Below, piece after piece: positions 1 through 4,353 of a DNA stretch of 20,853 nucleotides. Numbering within the stretch: the stretch's first letter is position 1; each line of letters begins with the position of its first letter. Source of the DNA: a virus; the IMG/VR virus record IMGVR_UViG_3300024346_000638, positions 1-20,853 of that record, one strand, 5' to 3'. The notes below the pieces were generated by a model, which saw only the letters and a program-made list of their open reading frames with translations, was not told the origin of the DNA and did not search any database. Made by a program: the position numbers and the translations under genes.

Positions 1-2
1 CA

Positions 3-101
3 CCCGCACCATCAGCACCTCCAGTTAAAGAATCTAGATTGCAAACTAGTTTACGAGAATATTTAGTCTATAAGCAATTGAACAAGAAGGTGAGAAGATG
101 A
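3..101 (+). CDS. C-terminal end of an upstream phage gene (partial)
   Basis: Frame 3 is open from the window edge to a TGA at 99-101 and encodes 32 residues: a Pro/Ala-rich start (PAPSAPP) followed by a basic helical tail ending in YKQLNKKVRR. Its stop overlaps the ATG of the next gene in the ATGA arrangement, which is how several other genes here are joined, and this supports it as a real gene end. The other two forward frames are closed earlier, at 25-27 and 64-66. The fragment is too short to name. By position it is probably another virion or head gene, but that is inference. Confidence 0.6.
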   Translation, partial: PAPSAPPVKESRLQTSLREYLVYKQLNKKVRR

Positions 102-493
102 ATAAGCAACTAACATATAAACAACTCAAAGCCATTATTAAGGAATGTGCATGCCAAGCAATGAAAGGTGGAGAACCGGAATCGCACGTCGAAGTAATCG
201 AACTTGGCGAGCCGGAGATATCTGCTGGATTGTTTCCCGGTATGGGCATGCACGATGGTCATGAAGATATGGAAGGTTTAGCTGGCAAAGGCGATCACTG
301 GGATAGCGCAGATCAAGGTGAAAAAGGCATGATTATGGCCAACCTTGCAAAAATGTCGGAAAAAGCCACAGAACTTCATGGTTTGGCTGCACAAGTTCCA
401 GATAATGAGGAATGGGTTCAAGAAAAAATTGCGGTTGCATCTGCAATGATTGATTCTATTCACAACTATCTAAAATATAACAAACAACGCTAA
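98..493 (+). CDS. Small acidic phage structural-type protein, 131 aa
   Basis: The ATG overlaps the previous stop and is preceded by AAGGTGAG, a good ribosome binding site. The N-terminus is a short amphipathic segment (TYKQLKAIIKECA) closely resembling that of the minus-strand gene at 20601-20843. The middle (about residues 45-75) is Gly/Asp/His/Met-rich. The C-terminal third is helical, with an EEWVQEKIAVASAMIDSIHNYL stretch interrupted here for length: key residues are W-V-Q, then D-S-I-H and Y-L. I recall similar 'WVQ.KI..A...I..VH.YL' tails in small marine phage proteins, some annotated as virion components, but cannot verify that here. A capsid or prohead-associated role is inference; the function is unknown. 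Confidence 0.75.
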   Translation: MNKQLTYKQLKAIIKECACQAMKGGEPESHVEVIELGEPEISAGLFPGMGMHDGHEDMEGLAGKGDHWDSADQGEKGMIMANLAKMSEKATELHGLAAQVPDNEEWVQEKIAVASAMIDSIHNYLKYNKQR

Positions 494-505
494 GAGAGAT
501 ATTCA

Positions 506-889
506 ATGTTAACTGAAACCAAATTACAAAAACTTGTTTCTCTTATGGTTGAGAGAAAGATTCATATGCTCAAAGAGGGCAAGAAGTTTCAAGCTATTCG
601 CTCTTTGACCATTCAAGCGCAACAAACCGCAATGAAGTTTGAAGAAGATATTGTTGAGGCTCTTGAATTAAAAGATCCTGACGAGCTTTCAGATGAAGAA
701 CAACAAATTTATGCTCAAGCGATGGCAGATATGCATAGCAAAATGATCGAAGCTGTTGTTCATGCATCCGAGGTTGTTAAAAACCTTTCAGAACGTCAAA
801 AAGAACCAGAAACCAAAAAGTCTGGCAAAGCCGCATCAACGTCTGTTTCGGCAGGCAACACTGTAGAAAAAGATCTTCCTACACTTTGA
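506..889 (+). CDS. Hypothetical alpha-helical protein, 127 aa
   Basis: Starts 12 bases after the previous gene with AGAGAG as a plausible ribosome binding site. The protein is mostly helical, Lys/Glu/Gln-rich, with an acidic loop (DPDELSDEEQQ, about residues 53-63) and a low-complexity Lys/Ser/Thr C-terminal tail from about residue 98. No Cys, no membrane segment and no signal peptide are visible. I do not recognise the family. It lies directly before the gp26-like gene and is probably co-transcribed with the 131-aa gene, so a role in head or tail assembly is plausible but unsupported by any motif. Confidence 0.7.
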   Translation: MLTETKLQKLVSLMVERKIHMLKEGKKFQAIRSLTIQAQQTAMKFEEDIVEALELKDPDELSDEEQQIYAQAMADMHSKMIEAVVHASEVVKNLSERQKEPETKKSGKAASTSVSAGNTVEKDLPTL

Positions 890-920
890 ACATTCTTAGC
901 TAATGCATTGAAACTCTGGT

Positions 921-948
921 ATGCTAGTATAGGTTTATAAACTAGCAT
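921..948 (+). promoter_or_regulatory. Hairpin just upstream of the gp26-like gene
   Basis: An exact 8-base inverted repeat (ATGCTAGT at 921-928, ACTAGCAT at 941-948) encloses a 12-base A/T-rich loop. It ends one base before the CGGAG ribosome binding site (949-953) of the gene starting at 960. There is no T-run after it, so it is not a typical terminator. The left arm also contains an extended -10-like TGCTAGTAT (922-930), so a promoter or operator is another reading. Role is inferred from position only. Confidence 0.4.
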
Positions 949-959
949 CGGAGTAACAT

Positions 960-1859
960 ATGTCAATGACTGAAGAAGAAACAAGAGAATATAGAAACAG
1001 CATTTTTGCTGCGCAACAAGCAGCCCAAGGTGGTTTGCCTGTTGTTCAAGGTATGCAAACACAATCGGCTGTGCAAGCAGCTAGACAAGCTATTGGGTTT
1101 GAACTACCAGTAGCAGAGGTACCTCTTCCATCGAAAGGTCTAGTTTATCCTGATGGTCCATTGCACATGGCTCAAACAGTTGAGCTAAAACCAATGACTG
1201 CTCGTGAAGAAGATATTCTTATGAACCGTACCCTTGTTCGTAAAGGTACTGTTGTAACTGAGCTCATCAAAAGCTGCATCATCGACAAAAGTATCGATGT
1301 TAACAGTATGATTTCTGGTGATCGTAACGCATTAATGATTGCAGTACGTATTACTGGCTACGGCGCATCTTACGCACCAAAAGTCACATGCCCAGAATGT
1401 GAATTGCAACAAGATTTCTCGGTGGATCTAGAGAATTTACCGGTAAAAGAACTGGATCTTTCAAAACTTAAGCAAGTTGGACCCGGACAAAACGCATTTG
1501 AATTCACTTTGCCATTTTCGAAGAAAACAGTGGTCTATAAGTTCCTCACTGGCCGAGAAGAAGAAAGAATGCTTCAAGATATTGAAGCACGCCGCAAGAA
1601 GGGTATTGTTCAAGAAAATCTTGTAACAACCAAACTTATGAACAGTATTGTTGCGATTGAAGGCAACACAGAACGTGGCTTTATCAATCAGTTTTGTCAA
1701 CATATGCCTGCAAGAGATTCGTTGGCGTTGCGGAAAGTTCTGGACGAATCTGAACCCGGTATCGATATGACCGCCGAATTTGTATGCAATGGATGTGGAC
1801 ATCAGGAAGGATTGACCGTTCCACTCGGTCCTACCTTTTTTTGGCCTAACGCCCGATGA
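960..1859 (+). CDS. gp26-like baseplate hub/tail assembly chaperone, 299 aa
   Basis: Resembles the T4-type baseplate protein family (T4 gp26): an N-terminal linker, then LPSKGLVYPDGP (about residues 57-68), a helical core with the MTAREEDILMN stretch, and two CxxC pairs, C144/C147 (CPEC) and C276/C279 (CNGC), that would form a zinc ribbon. In T4, genes 26 and 51 sit just before the hub and tape measure genes and are needed for baseplate hub assembly without ending up as major virion parts. The start has a clear GGAG six bases upstream. The last residues (PTFFWPNAR) are read just past a run of seven T, where the +1 frame continues into the next gene. The zero-frame product and a 383-aa fusion may both be made. 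Family call is from remembered motifs; moderately sure. Confidence 0.75.
   Translation: MSMTEEETREYRNSIFAAQQAAQGGLPVVQGMQTQSAVQAARQAIGFELPVAEVPLPSKGLVYPDGPLHMAQTVELKPMTAREEDILMNRTLVRKGTVVTELIKSCIIDKSIDVNSMISGDRNALMIAVRITGYGASYAPKVTCPECELQQDFSVDLENLPVKELDLSKLKQVGPGQNAFEFTLPFSKKTVVYKFLTGREEERMLQDIEARRKKGIVQENLVTTKLMNSIVAIEGNTERGFINQFCQHMPARDSLALRKVLDESEPGIDMTAEFVCNGCGHQEGLTVPLGPTFFWPNAR
1816..1856 (+). promoter_or_regulatory. Candidate programmed +1 (or -2) frameshift window with a T7 run
   Basis: The frame of the downstream gene opens after a TGA at 1813-1815 and overlaps the gp26-like frame until that frame's TGA at 1857-1859. Inside this 41-base overlap is TTTTTTT at 1836-1842, read in the zero frame as ACC TTT TTT TGG. 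A Phe-tRNA on TTT (1839-1841) can re-pair one base later on another TTT, giving GGC as the next codon. The joined product would run PTFF-GLTPDDIEAVLL and have 383 residues. Frameshifted chaperone pairs before the tape measure gene are common in tailed phages. A -1 shift would not reach this frame. Confidence 0.55.
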
Positions 1860-1884
1860 TATTGAAGCCGTTCTACTTGAGCCA

Positions 1885-2112
1885 ATGTTTCTGCTCGGCT
1901 ACTATTACGGAATGACATACTCCGAATATTTGAACTTCCCAGTAGCTTACAAACGTTGGCTCATAGAACGCATCAATAAAGAAATCTCAAAGGCAGCAGA
2001 TAAAAACGCAGATATCCCCAGTAAAGCTCCGCACCACAACAGCGCAGACCTAAGAGCTATGACAGGTAAAGCAAGACAGTTTGTGAACCCGAGAACACAA
2101 AGATTTACCTAG
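1885..2112 (+). CDS. gp51-like tail assembly partner, 75 aa from first ATG; likely expressed as frameshift extension
   Basis: From its first ATG this frame encodes MFLLGYYYGMTYSEYLNF followed by a basic helix (YKRWLIERINKEI) and a basic tail. It has no convincing ribosome binding site (only GAG three bases upstream). The same frame stays open backwards through sensible sequence (PDDIEAVLLEP) into the T7 run at 1836-1842, which suggests that translation enters by frameshifting from the gp26-like gene, adding 89 residues from 1843. Position matches T4 gene 51, directly after gene 26. Alternatives are a stand-alone gene started by coupling, or a single-base indel in a formerly continuous gene. 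I am fairly sure it is coding, less sure of the start. Confidence 0.65.
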   Translation: MFLLGYYYGMTYSEYLNFPVAYKRWLIERINKEISKAADKNADIPSKAPHHNSADLRAMTGKARQFVNPRTQRFT

Positions 2113-2151
2113 CCAAAACGTTACCTCTCTTGTTTTACATAACTGATTTAG

Positions 2152-2181
2152 TGTGACATACTCAAACAACACTATGTCACA
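2152..2181 (+). promoter_or_regulatory. Hairpin enclosing the start of the 110-aa gene
   Basis: Exact 9-base inverted repeat TGTGACATA (2152-2160) and TATGTCACA (2173-2181) with a 12-base loop. The candidate GTG start (2153) is in the left arm and the ATG start (2174) in the right arm, so an RNA stem would hide either start codon. The half-sites also look like a protein-binding palindrome, but the spacing (12) does not fit a CRP site (6). Confidence 0.4.
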
Positions 2182-2485
2182 ACACTTCACTTATACTGTT
2201 GGTATACCACTTCCTCAAGGGGGCGAACTTTATCAGTTTGATGGAGAACGCTCCAAACTTGGGTCAAAAGACTTACCCGTCGGTCAGTTTTATCTCACAC
2301 GACCACTTGTAATTGCAAACAATCCTATTGCCATGGCAAGGCGTGACACAAGGTTTGGTAAACTAATTGTAAGACAATACGATTGCTATGGAATCATGAT
2401 GAAAATCGTTGAGTATAACGATGTAAAGGTGCATCAGTTGATCGATGGTCCCGATTTAATCTTGGAGTTTACATATAAACCATGA
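2174..2485 (+). CDS. Hypothetical protein before thymidine kinase, 103 aa
   Basis: The ATG at 2174 is chosen; an in-frame GTG at 2153 would add seven residues. Neither start has a visible Shine-Dalgarno sequence, and both lie in a 9-bp inverted repeat. The protein looks like a small beta-rich globular domain (alternating hydrophobics such as FYLTRPLVIA and GKLIVRQYDCYGIMMKIVEY), with one Cys and no membrane segment. Its TGA overlaps the ATG of the thymidine kinase gene (ATGA), so the two are translationally coupled and probably functionally linked. I do not recognise the family. Confidence 0.65.
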   Translation: MSQHFTYTVGIPLPQGGELYQFDGERSKLGSKDLPVGQFYLTRPLVIANNPIAMARRDTRFGKLIVRQYDCYGIMMKIVEYNDVKVHQLIDGPDLILEFTYKP

Positions 2486-3075
2486 AAACAGGAACACTTA
2501 CAGTCTATGCAGGTTCAATGTATGCAGGAAAAACAACAGCCCTAATCGCCGAGCTAGAAGCTAGTTTGGAAGAGAACAAAAATGTCCTTGTAATCAAACC
2601 GGTAATCGATGACAGATATTCAAACGATGATATCGTTTCTCACGACGGCACATCTCTCCAGAAAACAACAGGCCATGCTGTTCGTCGTTTAGGAATTAAT
2701 GAAACTCTGGATGAGTTAGATGTTGAGGGTGTTGACGTACTCTTAGTAGACGAAGCACAGTTCTTCAAAGATCTTTGTGAGGAATCGATTCCTCTTATTC
2801 TGGCATCTGGCGTTGATGTTGTTGCTGTAGGACTTGATATGGATAGTGAAGGTCAACCCTTCGGTTCTATGCCTTATCTGTTAGCTCTAGCAAACAACGT
2901 TTACAAACTTTCTGGGGTTTGTTCTGTTTGTGGTGATGAAGCAACAAGAACATTTCGAAAAGTTAATGCTTCCTCTTCTGCTCAGGTTCTTATCGGTGGA
3001 ATTGAAACCTATGAACCAAGATGCTTGGGTCATTGGATCGAAGGTCAAAAAGAAAAAAACAAATTCTTCAACTGA
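2482..3075 (+). CDS. tdk: Thymidine kinase, type II (197 aa)
   Basis: Phosphorylates thymidine to dTMP using ATP, feeding dTTP synthesis for phage replication. Visible motifs: the P-loop GSMYAGKTT (residues 11-19), the Walker B-like DEAQFF with D90 and the likely catalytic base E91, the GLDMDSEGQPFG motif after it, and a structural zinc site made of C147, C150, C181 and H184 flanking the lasso loop with the YEPRC motif. Length is normal for the bacterial/phage type II family (about 190-200 aa). It overlaps the 110-aa gene by four bases. T4 also carries a tk gene. Its TGA directly abuts the stop codon of the convergent minus-strand gene with no space for a terminator. High confidence. Confidence 0.95.
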   Translation: MKTGTLTVYAGSMYAGKTTALIAELEASLEENKNVLVIKPVIDDRYSNDDIVSHDGTSLQKTTGHAVRRLGINETLDELDVEGVDVLLVDEAQFFKDLCEESIPLILASGVDVVAVGLDMDSEGQPFGSMPYLLALANNVYKLSGVCSVCGDEATRTFRKVNASSSAQVLIGGIETYEPRCLGHWIEGQKEKNKFFN

Positions 3076-3591
3076 TTATTCCCAAGCACGGCAGCTCCAG
3101 AACTTGGCTTTAGTTCGTGGGCCGGGATTAGAACAGTTGTGACGAGCTCTAAAGCTTTTGCGACGTTTCGGATTACTCTTCTTGATACGCATGGTTCGAT
3201 CACCGAAAGTAACCTTTTTAACATTTCCAGTTTTTGGATCACGAACATATACTTTCGATTTCTTTTTACCACCGGGATCATTTGGCATTGGTTTGCCAAG
3301 AGATACTTTGCGGCCTCTATATTCTGCTTCAGTTAGCATCTTATAGTTCTCATTCATATAAGCAACAAGACAACCTTCGCAAACAGGTGTTCCATCCTCT
3401 AGCACCGCACCAAGTTCCAAAATGTTTTCTTCGTTTTCTGGCTGATCTTCGTCAAACAACAAATATTTGTCTTTATTTGAAATATAAAGAGGTTCGAGAC
3501 GATAGTCTCGAATTTCTTCATCATCACTACGATTTAGTTCTGATTGTAAAGCTTCTAGAATTAAAAGCTTCAGGATTTCTTTGTTGTTCAT
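3076..3591 (-). CDS. Conserved basic four-Cys phage protein, 171 aa
   Basis: Start ATG at 3591 follows TAGGAAAAGG on the minus strand, a good ribosome binding site; the longer open frame upstream overlaps the next gene and is not needed. The N-terminus is a short helix (MNNKEILKLLILEALQSEL), followed by an acidic stretch (residues 23-60). Then CEGC (C71, C74), LTEAEYRGRKVSLGKPM, VYVRDPKTGNVKKVTFG, and a strongly basic C-terminus KSFRARHNC (C153) - PGPRTKAKFWSC (C167). The four Cys could form a zinc site. I remember this C-terminal signature as conserved in many marine T4-like phages, where the protein is of unknown role and sometimes found with virion proteins; that is recollection, not a search result. 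Confidence 0.8.
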   Translation of the reverse strand: MNNKEILKLLILEALQSELNRSDDEEIRDYRLEPLYISNKDKYLLFDEDQPENEENILELGAVLEDGTPVCEGCLVAYMNENYKMLTEAEYRGRKVSLGKPMPNDPGGKKKSKVYVRDPKTGNVKKVTFGDRTMRIKKSNPKRRKSFRARHNCSNPGPRTKAKFWSCRAWE

Positions 3592-3626
3592 ATATAACCT
3601 TTTCCTATAAAGGTAAATATGAACGT

Positions 3627-3827
3627 TTATGTTAAGTTCGCCGTTTTCCGTTCTAAAGTTTGAATACGAGTTTCGTAGTCTCGTATGGTTGTTTCTAAAG
3701 TTTGAATACGTGTGACAAGAGTTGAGATATCGGTTCCGTTGACATTGCAAGGAACGTTAATATCAACTCTTGTAACTTTGTCTGAGCTGAAAGTAACCGG
3801 TTTCGGAGTGATATTTCTAATCGGCAT
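3627..3827 (-). CDS. Small coiled-coil protein with a 14-residue repeat, 66 aa
   Basis: Begins MPIRNITPKPVTFSS, a short beta-like N-terminal part, then two 14-residue coiled-coil units each beginning TRIQTLE (about residues 39-66) that end at the stop. The repeat is also visible in DNA as an exact 18-base duplication 42 bases apart. A TGA four codons before the ATG fixes 3827 as the only nearby ATG start; no Shine-Dalgarno sequence is visible, though a TATAAT lies directly upstream. The layout, a small domain plus a trimeric-type coiled coil, recalls fragments of phage fibre or whisker proteins, but that is inference. It could be a non-coding remnant, though the in-frame heptad repeat argues for coding. 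Confidence 0.55.
   Translation of the reverse strand: MPIRNITPKPVTFSSDKVTRVDINVPCNVNGTDISTLVTRIQTLETTIRDYETRIQTLERKTANLT
3651..3710. repeat. 18-bp exact direct repeat, 42 bp apart
   Basis: TTCTAAAGTTTGAATACG occurs at 3651-3668 and 3693-3710. The spacing of 42 bases equals two heptads of the coiled coil encoded on the minus strand, so the repeat is an in-frame duplication within the 66-aa gene. Confidence 0.9.
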
Positions 3828-3851
3828 GATTATATGTTATCATATAGCAAG

Positions 3852-3923
3852 GAGGGCACGTTTTATAAACTATTCAACTCTCGTCCATCCTTTATATATA
3901 GGGCAGAGGGGGCGTTTTATAAA
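3852..3923. repeat. Two leader-like direct repeats around the non-coding gap between minus genes
   Basis: GAGGGCACGTTTTATAAA (3852-3869) and GAGGGGGCGTTTTATAAA (3906-3923) match at 16 of 18 bases. A shorter relative, GAGCGTTTTAAAA (4341-4353), directly precedes the tape measure ATG. The second copy abuts the stop of the 115-aa minus gene. Read on the minus strand each has a TTTATAAAAC core, which could serve as a promoter for the 66-aa gene; read on the plus strand they look like a ribosome binding site plus spacer. The 3828-3923 gap holds nothing else except an A/T-rich 6-bp inverted repeat near 3832-3847. Confidence 0.55.
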
Positions 3924-4271
3924 TCATAATGGGAAGTCCACACCGAACACGGAGCGAAAGTTGTTTGCGTCAAGATTTTTTGCATCCAAGGCACGCATAA
4001 CGGAATCAACGCTAGCGCCCGGTCGTTTGATTTCATCTTGAAAACGTTTGCTGCTTTGAACTGCTCTAGCAAGTATTTCGATCTTCCTTGGATCTCCAGA
4101 AAGTTTAAATGGTGAACGTTGTCCTGTGACCATTGTGGTAATAATAGAAGCAAACACTAACTTTCCAAGGGTGGTCATTTTATAGTTGCTTACGGCCAAA
4201 GATATGGGGTTCTCCATATATGGAACACGCAAGAACTCATTCAGTATCTTTTCTGCTTGGTTTTCGTTCAT
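3924..4271 (-). CDS. Hypothetical phage protein, 115 aa
   Basis: The ATG at 4271 is chosen because it follows GGATG at a usable distance on the minus strand and gives MNENQAEKILNEFL; an ATG three codons upstream (4280) and one inside the tape measure gene (4415) are less likely. The protein is helical, with a hydrophobic segment KLVFASIITTMVTG (about residues 38-51), a basic middle and a C-terminal motif RPGASVDSVMRAL followed by KNLDANNFRSVFGVDFP. I have an impression of similar C-terminal motifs in other marine phage proteins but cannot name the family. It is transcribed divergently from the tape measure gene, with 82 bases between the two start codons. Confidence 0.7.
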   Translation of the reverse strand: MNENQAEKILNEFLRVPYMENPISLAVSNYKMTTLGKLVFASIITTMVTGQRSPFKLSGDPRKIEILARAVQSSKRFQDEIKRPGASVDSVMRALDAKNLDANNFRSVFGVDFPL

Positions 4272-4353
4272 AATAAGCATCCAGTTCGTATCATAAATAC
4301 TACCAACAAAATGTTCGTATCGATACTTATTCACAAGCAGGAGCGTTTTAAAA
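4272..4353. promoter_or_regulatory. Divergent control region between the 115-aa gene and the tape measure gene
   Basis: Contains GTTCGTATC twice (4284-4292 and 4313-4321), the second extending into the perfect palindrome GTATCGATAC (4317-4326). CATAAATA at 4292-4299 matches the T4 late promoter core TATAAATA at seven of eight bases and points toward the tape measure gene. AGGAG at 4339-4343, ten bases before the ATG, is the ribosome binding site. Promoter and operator assignments are inference from these patterns. Confidence 0.4.

Noticed and set aside
908-936. Sigma70 promoter with TTGAAA at 908-913 upstream of the gp26-like gene
   Set aside because: No good -10 box at 16-18 bases; only a weak extended -10-like element is present at too short a distance.
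2152-2181. CRP-type operator (TGTGA...TCACA)
   Set aside because: The half-sites are right but the spacing is far greater than the 6 bases of a CRP site, so a CRP call is not supported.
3592-3750. N-terminal extension of the 171-aa minus gene to 3750
   Set aside because: It overlaps the 66-aa gene, is His/Asn/Arg/Tyr-rich without structure, and the ATG at 3591 has a good ribosome binding site.
3139-4041. Plus-strand open frames opposite the three minus-strand genes (3139-3336, 3234-3635, 3712-4041)
   Set aside because: The minus-strand readings have recognisable motifs, heptad structure and better start signals; the plus frames have no coherent composition.
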